Positions 41,643 through 50,321 are shown, numbered from the stretch's first letter. The stretch: 64,000 bases of DNA from an uncultured Lachnospiraceae bacterium (GCA_944381635.1 CALWLY010000016.1:1-64000); one strand, 5' to 3'. Numbers and translations are program-made. Notes: a model not told the origin generated them from the letters alone.

Positions 41643-42530
41643 TCAGTCGAAAGTACCGGAAACATTTTCCGGAATGGTGAAGGAAACCATACCCATATAT
41701 CCGGGCGCCACTTCGTATTCGTTAAAAGAGATGATGAGATTTCCTTTTTCGTCAAGATAGTAGGAAGTATCTGCGGTCACGCCGGTAAATCCCATACCGC
41801 TTTCTTCGGTAAAATAGGAAACGGATTCGTCAGCGGCCATCTGTTCCTGCATCTGGATACGGATTTCTTCCGTGATTTCGTCCAGAGCTTCCTTGCTTCC
41901 AAGGAGTTCTTCCAGCGATACAGTTTCTCCAGTCTGTTTATCAACCGTAAAGGTTTTGACGGTTTCATTGCCGCTTGCCATCACTTCTGTTGTGATCAGA
42001 CGAAGTGACAGATATCTGCTGCCGTCATGGGTCACTTCATAGGAGGTGGTTACAGAATAAACGCCGCCTTCCTGTTTGCTGTTTTCTTCGTAGGTGGATT
42101 TGAGACCGTCGATATATTCGGAAATTTCTTTGCTTGCTGCGATTTCCTGTCCGCTTTCATCTGTGATCACCGGATATACAATATTGGCGGAATATTTACC
42201 GTTTTCATCGGTATAAGGCTCGCCGTCCTTGACGGTAAGACTCATAGAGGCTGTCTGAGAATCGGCGCTGCCTGTTTCCTGAATGGTTTCTTCCGAAGAT
42301 TCCTTTTCGGAAGCGGTTTTTGTGGACGCAGACTCTGCGTTTTCATCTGTTGTGGTTTCTGCAGCTGCATCCTCTGTGGTTTCGTCTGTATTCGGGGCGT
42401 TCGTCGCCGTTTCCTGAACGGTTTCCACTGTGGTGGAAATGGCGGGAGCAGCTTCGTCATTGCCGCAGGCAGTCATGGAAAAACTCAGGGCAGCCAGCAG
42501 GCAGGGAAGTAATAACGTTGTTTTTTTCAT
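41643..42530 (-). CDS. DUF3298/RsiV-like lipoprotein
   Basis: 295 residues. Lipoprotein signal with lipobox MTAC (Cys22), then about 75 residues of Thr/Glu/Ser-rich linker (TTEDAAAETTTDENAESAST), then a globular domain with YSANIVYPVITDESGQEIAA, TTSYEVTHDGSRYLSLRLIT, TFTVDKQTGETVSLEELLGS and YEVAPGYMGMVSFTIPE, which are the DUF4163/DUF3298 features shared with RsiV anti-sigma factors and PdaC. It has no cytoplasmic domain, so it is a surface protein of unknown function and not an anti-sigma factor. Confidence 0.8.
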   Translation of the reverse strand: MKKTTLLLPCLLAALSFSMTACGNDEAAPAISTTVETVQETATNAPNTDETTEDAAAETTTDENAESASTKTASEKESSEETIQETGSADSQTASMSLTVKDGEPYTDENGKYSANIVYPVITDESGQEIAASKEISEYIDGLKSTYEENSKQEGGVYSVTTSYEVTHDGSRYLSLRLITTEVMASGNETVKTFTVDKQTGETVSLEELLGSKEALDEITEEIRIQMQEQMAADESVSYFTEESGMGFTGVTADTSYYLDEKGNLIISFNEYEVAPGYMGMVSFTIPENVSGTFD

Positions 42531-42644
42531 AATATAACATCTCCTTTTCTTTCCTTTGCCTTATAGATGCCGCAGCGGGGCAAAAAGTTTGCATGTTTTT
42601 GGATTTTTTAAAAAATTTCCCTAAAATTTGTCTTTCCAAAAGTT

Positions 42645-43340
42645 TCAGCATTCCGCTTCCTTTTTTAAAACAGCGAGAAGATCCCGGATACGGTCAATTT
42701 CATAATCCGGAGTGATGTTCAAAGAGGCAGGCATGCGAGAGGGATTAAACCACACGGTTTTCAGACCTGCCTGAATGCCGCCCTGAATATCGGAACTTAA
42801 ACTGTCCCCCACGATGAGGGCTTTTTTTCTGTCAAAATCAGGAATCCGATTAAAACAGAATTGAAAATATTGAATGGATGGTTTATCAAATCCTATATCT
42901 TCCGAGATAAAAATATTCTCAAAATATGGCTCCAGCCCGGCACTTTTTATACGGCTCTTCTGTACTTTTGATGTGCCGTTGGTGCAAAGATGCAGACGGT
43001 AGGAGCCGTAAAGTTCACGAATCAGTTCCAAGGCGCCGTCCACAAAATAATGTCCGATTCCAAGCCTGCTTTCATACAGGTGCGCCGCTTCTTTTGGGGA
43101 ACAGTCAAGGTGAAATTCCCGGAACAAAAGCTGATAGCGTGTTACCTTCAGCTGGCTGCGTGTAATTTTTCCCTGCTCCAAAAGTTTCCACTGAGCCTGA
43201 TTTATCTCATGGTAGCGTTTTAAGATGGCATCGGAAGGCTCGATGCCAAGAGCAAGAAGCGTATGCCGCAGGGCGTTTCGCTCTGCCTGGTCAAAGTCAA
43301 GGATTGTATTGTCCAGATCAAAAAGCAGATTGGTAATCAT
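42645..43340 (-). CDS. YjjG family HAD pyrimidine nucleotidase
   Basis: 231 residues. HAD motif I LLFDLDNTILDFDQAE, motif II HLCTNGTSKVQKSR, and motif III/IV FDKPSIQYFQFC with LIVGDSLSSDIQGGIQAGLK are all present; the sequence FISEDIGFDKPS is a hallmark of the YjjG subgroup that removes phosphate from non-canonical pyrimidine nucleotides (house-cleaning). Monocistronic by position; the lipoprotein gene downstream is about 115 bases away. Confidence 0.87.
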   Translation of the reverse strand: MITNLLFDLDNTILDFDQAERNALRHTLLALGIEPSDAILKRYHEINQAQWKLLEQGKITRSQLKVTRYQLLFREFHLDCSPKEAAHLYESRLGIGHYFVDGALELIRELYGSYRLHLCTNGTSKVQKSRIKSAGLEPYFENIFISEDIGFDKPSIQYFQFCFNRIPDFDRKKALIVGDSLSSDIQGGIQAGLKTVWFNPSRMPASLNITPDYEIDRIRDLLAVLKKEAEC

Positions 43341-43374
43341 GGGAGTATCTCCTTTGGTTGGTTAAAATTTTTTC

Positions 43375-43402
43375 TTGAAATACGACAGAATGGGCGTATA
43401 AT
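43375..43402 (+). promoter_or_regulatory. Promoter of the first MATE gene
   Basis: TTGAAA (43375-43380), 16-base spacer, TATAAT (43397-43402). The ribosome site AGGAGG (43429-43434) is 14 bases from ATG 43449, longer than usual. Confidence 0.65.
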
Positions 43403-43448
43403 TTAATGCGTACTTTAGAAGATTACGCAGGAGGAAGTTTTTGAAATC

Positions 43449-44789
43449 ATGAAAGAGAAGCATATGTTCACAAACCGGGATTTGTGGAAGCTGCTGATTC
43501 CGCTGATGATCGAGCAGCTTTTGACTTCCCTAATGGGAACGGTAGACACGATGATGGTAAGCAACGTTGGTTCGGCGGCAATCTCGGCGGTTTCGCTGGT
43601 GGATTCCATCAACGTTCTGTTTATTCAGGCATTTTCGGCATTGGCAGCAGGAGGCGCTATTTTGTGCTCCCAGTACATAGGAAGCAACAATACGGAAAAA
43701 GCCAATCACTCCGCCAGTCAGGTATTGTTTATCATCACAGCGATTTCGGTTGTGATCATGGCAATCTGTCTGATTTTTAAGGTTCCCCTTCTTCATCTGA
43801 TTTTCGGGTCTGTGGAAGCGGAAGTTATGGAAGCTTCGGAAACTTATTTTTTCTATACAGCGCTTTCCTTTCCCTTTATTGCTATTTACGATGCCGGCGC
43901 CTCTATTTTCAGAGCGCAGCAGAACACCAAAGGGCCAATGACCATTTCTGTCATTTCCAATGTTTTGAACGTGGCAGGAAACGCTATTTTGATATGGGGA
44001 TTTGATATGGGTGTAGCGGGAGCTGCCATAGCTACACTTGCCTCACGTATTTTCTGCGGCGTAGTGGTTTTGTATTTCTTAAGAAAGCCCCGTCAGCCTA
44101 TTGTAGTCAGAGACTATTTCAAGATTCGTCCGGATTGGGGAATCATTCGCAGAGTGCTTTCCATTGGAATTCCTTCCGGCGTGGAAAACGGTATGTTCCA
44201 GTTCGGAAAACTGGCGATTCAGTCCACCGTTTCTACCTTGGGAACTGTGGCTATTGCAGCACAGGCTATGACAAATATTCTGGAAAGCTTAAACGGCGTT
44301 GCGGTTATGGGAATCGGTATAGGCCTGATGACAGTAGTGGGCCAGTGTATGGGAGCCGGAAGAAAAGACGAAGCGGTTTATTATGTGAAAAAACTGTCCT
44401 TATGGGGAGAAATAGTGCTGATCATCAGCTGCCTTGTTGTTTATGGTCTGACGATTCCGGTTACGGTTCTGGGAGGAATGGAAGAACAGAGTGCACAGAT
44501 GTGTTTCCAGATGATGACTGTGATCACCATTGTAAAGCCCATTGTGTGGATGTTTTCTTTTATACCTGCCTACGGAATGCGTGCGGCAGGCGACGTGAAG
44601 TTTTCCATGATCGTATCCTGCATCAGCATGTGGTGCTGCCGTGTAGCGCTTTGCATCGTACTGTGCCGGTTCTTCGGATTCGGACCTATGGGCGTATGGA
44701 TCGGTATGTTTGCGGATTGGACAATCCGGGGCATTGTGTTCAGCTTCCGCTTTCACAGCAGGAAATGGCTGGAACATCGCGTAATATAA
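43449..44789 (+). CDS. MATE family efflux transporter, first copy
   Basis: 446 residues, about twelve membrane helices in two MatE repeats. Typical MATE segments: DTMMVSNVGSAAISAVSLVD, GAGASIFRAQQNTKGPM-like (DAGASIFRAQQNTKGPM) and MGIGIGLMTVVGQCMGAGRK in the second half. Such pumps expel drugs or metabolites against Na+ or H+. Convergent with an AraC gene across a shared terminator; divergent from yjjG. A second MATE gene lies at 46027 with only distant similarity. Confidence 0.92.
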   Translation: MKEKHMFTNRDLWKLLIPLMIEQLLTSLMGTVDTMMVSNVGSAAISAVSLVDSINVLFIQAFSALAAGGAILCSQYIGSNNTEKANHSASQVLFIITAISVVIMAICLIFKVPLLHLIFGSVEAEVMEASETYFFYTALSFPFIAIYDAGASIFRAQQNTKGPMTISVISNVLNVAGNAILIWGFDMGVAGAAIATLASRIFCGVVVLYFLRKPRQPIVVRDYFKIRPDWGIIRRVLSIGIPSGVENGMFQFGKLAIQSTVSTLGTVAIAAQAMTNILESLNGVAVMGIGIGLMTVVGQCMGAGRKDEAVYYVKKLSLWGEIVLIISCLVVYGLTIPVTVLGGMEEQSAQMCFQMMTVITIVKPIVWMFSFIPAYGMRAAGDVKFSMIVSCISMWCCRVALCIVLCRFFGFGPMGVWIGMFADWTIRGIVFSFRFHSRKWLEHRVI

Positions 44790-44806
44790 AATCTGTAAAT
44801 ATTTTG

Positions 44807-44849
44807 AACACCGGCAAAAGGAGAAGAGCTTCACTTTTGCCGGTGTTTT
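44807..44849. terminator. Bidirectional terminator between MATE and AraC genes
   Basis: ACACCGGCAAAAG (about 44809-44821) pairs with CTTTTGCCGGTGT (about 44833-44845), T-rich on the plus strand. The right arm lies inside the last codons of the convergent AraC gene. Confidence 0.85.
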
Positions 44850-45712
44850 GCTTTGTATTCCGTGGGAGTCAGTCCCATCCATTTCTGAAAGGTTTCGGAG
44901 AAATAGCTTGCGCCGCCGAAACCGACTTTCAGAGCGATTTCTGAGACGGTCATGTCCGTATGGCGGAGCAGTTCCATGCTTTTATTCAGACGGTAAAAAG
45001 TTAAATAGGCTGTGGGCGTCTGGCTCAAATATTCACGAAACAGCTTACAGCATTTGCTCTGGCCTACAGCACCGGAACGGGCAATATCCGCCAAAGACAG
45101 TTTTTCCTGATAGTTTTTCTGAATAAAACCGATCATGTTTTTTAACAGGATCAGATTGTTGTCGGCCGGGACTTTGCTTTTCTGGACGGCATCTGCATGC
45201 TGAACAAGCTCCGCCCAGATGTCGAGAAAAAGAGAGTACACTTTAACCGGAGCAACAGCCGAGCTTCGCTCTATATAGATTTTTTCAAGGTTTTGAAAAA
45301 TGATCCGATGCCAGCTTTCCTTTTGCGTAAATTTTATATAAGGAACATTGGAATTTTCAAGTAAAGGCAGCACAAACTGCTGTTTCATAGCCACAGACGA
45401 ACACAGTATGATCGGGTGGAACAGGACGCATAAAAAATCACATTCCGTCCGGGTATTGGAAAATCCGTAATGCAGCTGCCGGGCATTTACAAAGATGCCT
45501 TCACCGCGGTTTAGACAAATACATTCTCCGTTGACATCGTACTTCATTTCTCCGGAAAGAACGGCAATAAATTCCACATCATCATGCCAGTGGCTGGGAG
45601 CTCTGTACTGTGGATAATTAGAGAGAAGCGCGCGGCGGATGTAGATGGGAAATTCGGAGTAATCGTAATGTACTTTTTCGGAACAGTCCTCTCTTAGCTC
45701 TAAAGACAGCAT
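44831..45712 (-). CDS. AraC family transcriptional regulator, first copy
   Basis: 293 residues. N-terminal cupin sensor domain with SHWHDDVEFIAVLSGEMKYD and a linker, then two HTH motifs of AraC: KLSLADIARSGAVGQSKCCK and DMTVSEIALKVGFGGASYFS, ending FQKWMGLTPTEYKAKH. Such proteins usually sense a sugar or aromatic ligand. Divergently oriented from the second MATE-acetyltransferase operon, which it may control (inference). Confidence 0.92.
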   Translation of the reverse strand: MLSLELREDCSEKVHYDYSEFPIYIRRALLSNYPQYRAPSHWHDDVEFIAVLSGEMKYDVNGECICLNRGEGIFVNARQLHYGFSNTRTECDFLCVLFHPIILCSSVAMKQQFVLPLLENSNVPYIKFTQKESWHRIIFQNLEKIYIERSSAVAPVKVYSLFLDIWAELVQHADAVQKSKVPADNNLILLKNMIGFIQKNYQEKLSLADIARSGAVGQSKCCKLFREYLSQTPTAYLTFYRLNKSMELLRHTDMTVSEIALKVGFGGASYFSETFQKWMGLTPTEYKAKHRQK

Positions 45713-45780
45713 CGTTTCATACCTCGCAGGATAGTTATAGATTTACGCTGAAAAATGATAGATTTTCTTTTTCAGTTGCT

Positions 45781-45789
45781 GTTATAATT
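45781..45789 (+). promoter_or_regulatory. Extended -10 promoter of the second MATE operon
   Basis: TGT followed by TATAAT at 45784-45789. No good -35. It predicts a leader of about 230 bases, unusually long, containing the small frame at 45933-46034. Confidence 0.55.
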
Positions 45790-45932
45790 ACCACGTTGGG
45801 GCAAACCCGTTTACGTTTGGCGGGGCTTAATGTTATGTTTTTCACGCAGAAGTAAAACACATAGACATCTGTCCCAGACATCAACATCATTATAAAAGAC
45901 GGAAAAGTCAGTGTCAATTTACAGGAGAGTGA

Positions 45933-46034
45933 ATGTGCGATTGGGACACCGTGATTTTACGCAGGCTTTCGGCAAAGGCAATGGCGGAAAGTGACCTGGG
46001 GACGCGTATTCGCTTAGGTGGTTTTTATGAGTGA
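45933..46034 (+). CDS. Possible 33-residue leader ORF overlapping the MATE start
   Basis: ATG 45933 to TGA 46034, preceded by ACAGGAGAG at ideal spacing. It encodes 33 residues beginning MCDWDTVILRRLSAKAM and ending LGGFYE, and overlaps the MATE start (ATG 46027) by 8 bases in another frame. The MATE gene's own site (AGGTGG) lies within it, so coupling or attenuation of pump translation is possible. No family recognised. Confidence 0.4.
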   Translation: MCDWDTVILRRLSAKAMAESDLGTRIRLGGFYE

Positions 46035-47382
46035 AGAGAGAGATTTTACAAAAAAATTGCTGACTCTAGTGTTTCCCATCGCCTTTCAGCAATTTATGCT
46101 GGCGCTGGTGAGCGCATCCGATGCGCTGATGCTGGGAGTGCTTTCTCAGGACGATCTGTCGGCGGTTTCGCTTGCAAGTCAGGTGGCGTTTGTTCAGAAT
46201 TTGTTTCTGGCTGCTATGACGATTGGTCTTTCCATGTTAGTAGCGCAGTACTGGGGAAAAAAGGACAGGCAGGCGGTGGAACAGATTTTTGCCTATGTGC
46301 TGAAAGTTTCAACAGGGATTTCTTTCCTGTTTACCCTCGCAGCATTCTGCTTTCCGGAAGGGATTATGGGGATATTCACGCCGGATGCTGTTTTGGCGGC
46401 AAAAGGTGCGGTTTATCTGCGGACGGTTTCGCTGTCCTATTTGCTCACCGGTATTTCACAGATTTATCTGTGTATTTTGAAAAACAGCGGAAGAGCAGCT
46501 TTGAGCAGCATCATCAGTTCAACAAGCGTAGTCATCAATCTGTTTTTAAATGCGCTTTTGATTTATGGACTTTTTGGTATGCCCAGGCTGGAGATTGCAG
46601 GCGCGGCTATTGCCACAGTGATTGCAAAGACTGTGGAGGTATTGTGGTGTATTCTGGAAACTTTGAAAAAAGACCGGATCAAACTGCGCTGGGTGTATAT
46701 GGTTGAGGGCTGTCCTAGGCTGCGGCATGATTTCTGGAAATATACAACGCCTGTTTTGGGAAATGAGATTGTGTGGGGCGTAGGATTTACCATGTATTCT
46801 GTGATCATGGGACATTTGGGTTCGGATGCGGTGGCAGCCAATTCCATCGCCAATATTGTGAAAAATCTTGTTGCCTGTTTTGGCCTTGGACTTGGCAGCG
46901 GCGGCGGGATTATGGTTGGAAATGAGCTGGGTGCAGGGCGTCTGGACAGGGCAAAAAGATACGGCAGAAAACTTTGTATCTTCTCCATTGTCTGTGGTAT
47001 CGTTTCGGGGCTTTTGCTCCTGGCGCTGAATCCGTTTATTCTGCAGATCACCAATTTAAGCGCACAATCCCAGACTTATTTAAAATGGATGATTGTAATG
47101 TGTTCCTACTATATGATTGGAAAATCCATCAACGGAACGACGATCGCCGGCATTTTCTGTGCCGGAGGGGATAGCAAATTCGGGTTTCTCTGCGATACAA
47201 TCACTCTCTGGTGTATTACGGTACCGTTGGGATTTCTTGCAGCTTTTGTTTGGAAGCTTCCGGTACTTGCCGTATATTTCATTGTCAATCTGGATGAAAT
47301 TATCAAGCTGCCGGCCGTTTACCATCACTACATAAAATATCAATGGGTCAGAGATCTGACCATAAAGGAGGACAAAAAATGA
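46027..47382 (+). CDS. MATE family efflux transporter, second copy
   Basis: 451 residues from ATG 46027 (AGGTGG upstream); the GTG at 46018 overlaps that site. Two MatE repeats with ASDALMLGVLSQDDLSAVSL, LYICILKNSGRAALSSIISS-like and GLGLGSGGGIMVGNELGAGR. A further landmark is MIGKSINGTTIAGIFCAGGD. The stop overlaps the start of the acetyltransferase (ATGA), so the two are translationally coupled; a pump paired with a sugar acetyltransferase suggests export of, or protection from, acetylatable sugars (inference). Confidence 0.92.
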   Translation: MSEERDFTKKLLTLVFPIAFQQFMLALVSASDALMLGVLSQDDLSAVSLASQVAFVQNLFLAAMTIGLSMLVAQYWGKKDRQAVEQIFAYVLKVSTGISFLFTLAAFCFPEGIMGIFTPDAVLAAKGAVYLRTVSLSYLLTGISQIYLCILKNSGRAALSSIISSTSVVINLFLNALLIYGLFGMPRLEIAGAAIATVIAKTVEVLWCILETLKKDRIKLRWVYMVEGCPRLRHDFWKYTTPVLGNEIVWGVGFTMYSVIMGHLGSDAVAANSIANIVKNLVACFGLGLGSGGGIMVGNELGAGRLDRAKRYGRKLCIFSIVCGIVSGLLLLALNPFILQITNLSAQSQTYLKWMIVMCSYYMIGKSINGTTIAGIFCAGGDSKFGFLCDTITLWCITVPLGFLAAFVWKLPVLAVYFIVNLDEIIKLPAVYHHYIKYQWVRDLTIKEDKK

Positions 47383-47990
47383 GCATGAAGGAAAAACTGC
47401 ACACCGGAGAACTGTATCTTCCGGGAGATGAGGAAATCATGAAAGAACAGCTGGCAAAGCTGGATAGGCTGTATGACTTTAACATGACAAGACCTACGGA
47501 GATGGAAAAAAGGGAAGCTTTGTTAAAGGAGATGTTTGCACAAATCGGTGAAGGGTGCTACATCGAACCTCCGCTTCATTCCAACTTTGGCGGGGGACAT
47601 GTTCACTTTGGAAAAAATGTCTACGTAAACTTCAATCTGACACTGGTAGACGATACGCATATCTACGTGGGTGACTACACAATGATTGGCCCCAACGTAG
47701 TGATTGCCACAGCCGGACACCCTATTTTGCCGGAGCTCAGAGAGCAGGCGTACCAGTATAATATGCCGGTACGGATTGGAAAAAACTGCTGGATTGGCTC
47801 TGGCGCCATTATTCTGCCGGGTATAACCATTGGAGACAATGTGGTTGTGGGCGCAGGCAGTGTTGTGACCAAAGACTTGCCGTCCAATGTAGTAGCAGTT
47901 GGAAATCCCTGCAGAGTGCTGCGGGAAGTGAATGACCACGACAAAGAGTATTACTTTAAAGACAGAAAAATTGATTACAGACAGCTGTAA
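47379..47990 (+). CDS. Sugar O-acetyltransferase, second copy
   Basis: 203 residues. Matches the maltose acetyltransferase family better than the 4.8-kb paralogue: KLHTGELYLPGDEEIMKEQL, then the hexapeptide helix with NFGGGHVHFGKNVYVNFNLT, GPNVVIATAGHPILPELREQ (active-site His) and IGDNVVVGAGSVVTKDLP. Acetylates sugar 6-hydroxyls with acetyl-CoA. Start ATG 47379 is behind AAAGGAGG, inside the end of the MATE gene. A terminator follows directly. Confidence 0.92.
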   Translation: MSMKEKLHTGELYLPGDEEIMKEQLAKLDRLYDFNMTRPTEMEKREALLKEMFAQIGEGCYIEPPLHSNFGGGHVHFGKNVYVNFNLTLVDDTHIYVGDYTMIGPNVVIATAGHPILPELREQAYQYNMPVRIGKNCWIGSGAIILPGITIGDNVVVGAGSVVTKDLPSNVVAVGNPCRVLREVNDHDKEYYFKDRKIDYRQL

Positions 47991-48007
47991 GATACTTTGA
48001 AACAAAA

Positions 48008-48054
48008 ATGTGCAGGAAAGAATGCAAAGCGGGTTCTTTTCTGCACATTTTTAT
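48008..48054 (+). terminator. Terminator after the acetyltransferase gene
   Basis: TGTGCAGGAAAGAA (about 48009-48022) pairs with TTCTTTTCTGCACA and is followed by T5. Confidence 0.85.
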
Positions 48055-48106
48055 GCAAGAAACGGACGCTAAGAAACATGGCCGCTCCGCCCGCCGCCTG
48101 GATTGT

Positions 48107-48237
48107 ATGACGGAAGTACGCATGGGCAACCCGTCCTTATCGTATCCGGCTATTTCAAAAAGGACGCCACAGCCACCGCCGCCAACAAAATGATAAAAGC
48201 GCTGGAAGCCGAACAGAATACGTTGTATACGGCATAA
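48107..48237 (+). pseudogene. Decayed TnpW-type transposon gene, frameshifted
   Basis: ATG 48107 reads MTEVRMG, then the frame must shift near 48125 to continue as QPVLIVSGYFKKDATATAAN and KMIKALEAEQ up to TAA 48237. The joined product resembles TnpW, a small protein of Tn4451-like and conjugative elements (TEVRxG...YIVSxxFxxxxxxTAxDKxxRLLE pattern). A one-base loss explains the break. No other transposon gene is nearby, so this is a footprint of an old element. Confidence 0.55.
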
Positions 48238-48254
48238 TGCCAGACAGAGAAAAA

Positions 48255-48281
48255 GCGGTCATGCCGGGGAGCATGACCGCT
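48255..48281. terminator. Hairpin between TnpW remnant and XRE gene
   Basis: AGCGGTCATGC (48255-48265) pairs perfectly with GCATGACCGCT (about 48272-48282). No T-run; it may end the minus-strand XRE operon together with downstream sequence. Confidence 0.5.
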
Positions 48282-48305
48282 GGGGATAAAGTGAACCAGA
48301 ACCCT

Positions 48306-48497
48306 TTATGGAGATATAAATAATTCGTCAACCGTCACTTGTAATTCTTTTGCAAGGGCAAACGCTAAAGTCAGTGTAGGATCATACTTATTGTTTTCAA
48401 TTGCATTAACTGTTTGACGAGAAACACCGCATTTTTTAGCTAATTCTTCTTGCGATAAACCTAATTCTTTTCGCCTGCATCGGATTATATTCTCCAT
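48306..48497 (-). CDS. Small XRE-type HTH regulator
   Basis: 63 residues from ATG 48497, fixed by GGAGG 6 bases upstream (a longer frame to 48572 ignores it). It is a bare Cro/CI-type helix-turn-helix: CRRKELGLSQEELAKKCGVS followed by RQTVNAIENNKYDPTL and a short C-terminus VTVDELFIS. Typical of the YozG-like group that autoregulates with a small membrane-protein partner. Its start directly abuts the stop of the membrane-protein gene. Likely binds the twin palindromes at 48823-48891 (inference). Confidence 0.88.
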   Translation of the reverse strand: MENIIRCRRKELGLSQEELAKKCGVSRQTVNAIENNKYDPTLTLAFALAKELQVTVDELFISP

Positions 48498-48498
48498 A

Positions 48499-48789
48499 TC
48501 AACCTCCATGTCTTTTCTTGTAATACATGAGGGATACAAAATATATAATAGCGAAAACTTCCAGTTGAACAAGAGGATTTTGGGTAAGGGGCTGTGCCGT
48601 TACAAACTTTTCAATGACAGTTAAAATATTTGCTCCAACCACGCCTAACAGGGTAAAAGAACTGGCTTTCCATACGATAATCTGATTTCGTTCATCTCCT
48701 GGCTTTAGAAGCGATACCAACATATAAACGTCCAAAACAACAAACACAGCCAAAACTACTCCTAAAAAAATCATGGCTCCTACTGGCAT
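48499..48789 (-). CDS. Small multi-pass membrane protein paired with XRE regulator
   Basis: 96 residues with about three hydrophobic segments (AMIFLGVVLAVFVVLDVYML, WKASSFTLLGVVGANILTVI, VQLEVFAIIYFVSLMYYKKR). No known function. Small membrane proteins next to a 60-70 residue XRE regulator are a recurrent arrangement in clostridia. First gene of the two-gene operon; ribosome site GGAGC lies before ATG 48789. Confidence 0.7.
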   Translation of the reverse strand: MPVGAMIFLGVVLAVFVVLDVYMLVSLLKPGDERNQIIVWKASSFTLLGVVGANILTVIEKFVTAQPLTQNPLVQLEVFAIIYFVSLMYYKKRHGG

Positions 48790-48822
48790 ATTACCTTGCT
48801 CCTTTCATTGTATAAGAAATTG

Positions 48823-48891
48823 AAATGTCAAATACTTTTGACATTTTTAGAGTAACATAGGGCAATAAGAATGTCAAGAGTTTTTGACATT
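48823..48891. promoter_or_regulatory. Twin palindromic operators and -35 boxes of the XRE operon
   Basis: Two related palindromes about 46 bases apart: AAATGTCAAA (48823-48832) with TTTGACATTT (48837-48846), and AATGTCAA (48870-48877) with TTGACATT (48884-48891). On the minus strand the distal one supplies a TTGACA -35 box, 17 bases before TACTCT. The arrangement fits autorepression by the XRE protein. Confidence 0.7.
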
Positions 48892-48977
48892 TTGAATTTA
48901 CAATAGTAATCAAATGACAGTCCTTAAAAACGTCATTTTGACGGAATGTAAAGAAGCAAAAAACGCTGTACATCTGT

Positions 48978-49017
48978 CCCCCTATCCCGTGGTACAATGA
49001 AACCACGGAATAGGGGG
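48978..49017. other. Long hairpin in the 48.8-49.2 kb gap
   Basis: CCCCCTATCCCGTGGT (48978-48993) pairs with ACCACGGAATAGGGGG (49002-49017), all but one pair matched. A second hairpin, CCTATCCGACAC (49077-49088) with GTGTCAGATAGG (49098-49109), ends before a T6 run near 49115. No coding sequence is convincing in this gap; both hairpins may be mobile-element debris or terminators. Confidence 0.5.
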
Positions 49018-49241
49018 ATGTCGAAACGGAGAATTTTATGTTAAGATAAGCCACTCAAAACTTCATTATTGCCTGACCTATCCGACACAATGGCCAAGTG
49101 TCAGATAGGAGCGGCAAAATTTTTTACACTTCTATTATTTCTTTATCACACATCAGCAAATATCAAAGGTTTCTATTATTCCTGATAGTCAAGGTTACAA
49201 GCTTAGCGGACATTCTGATTTTGATTTGCCAGGTGTGCAGA

Positions 49242-50321
49242 TTATCTGCGAATACGGGTATAATCCCGGCACGCTTCTATGTAAGCTTTGATATTTTCCC
49301 ACGGAACTTCAGGTTCCAGCATATGGGTAGGAGATACTAAAAGCCCGCCCTTTTCTCCGGCAATGTCCAGATTGTGGAAAACAAGGGAACGAATTTCTTC
49401 CGGTGTGCCAAATGGCATGGAAGTCTGTGTGCCGATGGTGCCGTGGAAAGAAATACGGTCGCCGTAAGCGGCGTGAATCTGTTCGAAATCCATACATTCC
49501 GGCTGAACAGGATTCAAAACATCAATTCCCACATCAATAAGGTGAGGGATAAAAGGTTCCACAAAACCGCAGGAATGATAGAATATAATGATATCCTCTT
49601 TTAAAGCACGGGCGGCGTCCACCACTTTTTTCAGTCTGGGCTTCAGCCATGTGCAGTAGAGCTGTTCGCTCATCATAATGGTTCTCTGCATGCCGATATC
49701 ATCGCCGAAATACAGAACGTCCGCACCTGTGCGTATAAAATATTCTGCCCTCTGAATAGCAAAATCTGTAATTTTATCCAGAAGATATTCGGCAGAAGGT
49801 TCTTCTGACATCATATCCATCATCAGATTTTCCATGCCACGCAGATACCAGGAGGTTTCCCAGATAGTGCACTGCATATTTCCACAGATTACTTTATCCT
49901 GAGTTTTCAGTGATTCATTGTAGGCTCTTTTTTCTCTGATAAGCTCTTCGGAAGCCTCAAATTCAGGAAAAGGATATGCCATAATTTCCTCCACAGTTTC
50001 TGCGTTTTCCAGAGGATGGCGCATATGTGTCATATGCATGGCAGCAGCACTTCCCGGTTCATAGGCGATTCCGAATTCATCAATCGTGCTCCCCTCTTTT
50101 AAGCTGTCATAGTAGGGAAGAAAACGGGAAGTATCCGGATCCTTTACAGGAATCCCTTCTGCATTGATCATGGGAGAAGGCGTAAATCCGGTTTCTTTTA
50201 ACAGCCGCTCCACCTTCGCAGAACAGGTCTGCTCAAGGTAAGGACAGAAATTGTACATAACCGGAATCCGCTCATACCCGGTTCTTCTGATGATGGAAAA
50301 AAAGTTCTCTCTTTCAGTCAT
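49242..50321 (-). CDS. Uroporphyrinogen-decarboxylase-family methyltransferase (MtaA/CmuA-like)
   Basis: 359 residues from ATG 50321, fixed by AGGAGG 7 bases upstream; the frame is open further back. TIM barrel of the URO-D superfamily: FISFHGTIGTQTSMPFGT-like C-terminal region (ISFHGTIGTQTSMPFGTPEE), FYHSCGFVEPFIPHLIDVGI with the zinc-binding His and Cys used by corrinoid methyltransferases, and DVLYFGDDIGMQRTIMMS. True HemE residues are not evident and no heme genes are near, so methyl transfer or an unknown reaction is more likely. Divergent from an AraC gene. Confidence 0.82.
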   Translation of the reverse strand: MTERENFFSIIRRTGYERIPVMYNFCPYLEQTCSAKVERLLKETGFTPSPMINAEGIPVKDPDTSRFLPYYDSLKEGSTIDEFGIAYEPGSAAAMHMTHMRHPLENAETVEEIMAYPFPEFEASEELIREKRAYNESLKTQDKVICGNMQCTIWETSWYLRGMENLMMDMMSEEPSAEYLLDKITDFAIQRAEYFIRTGADVLYFGDDIGMQRTIMMSEQLYCTWLKPRLKKVVDAARALKEDIIIFYHSCGFVEPFIPHLIDVGIDVLNPVQPECMDFEQIHAAYGDRISFHGTIGTQTSMPFGTPEEIRSLVFHNLDIAGEKGGLLVSPTHMLEPEVPWENIKAYIEACRDYTRIRR

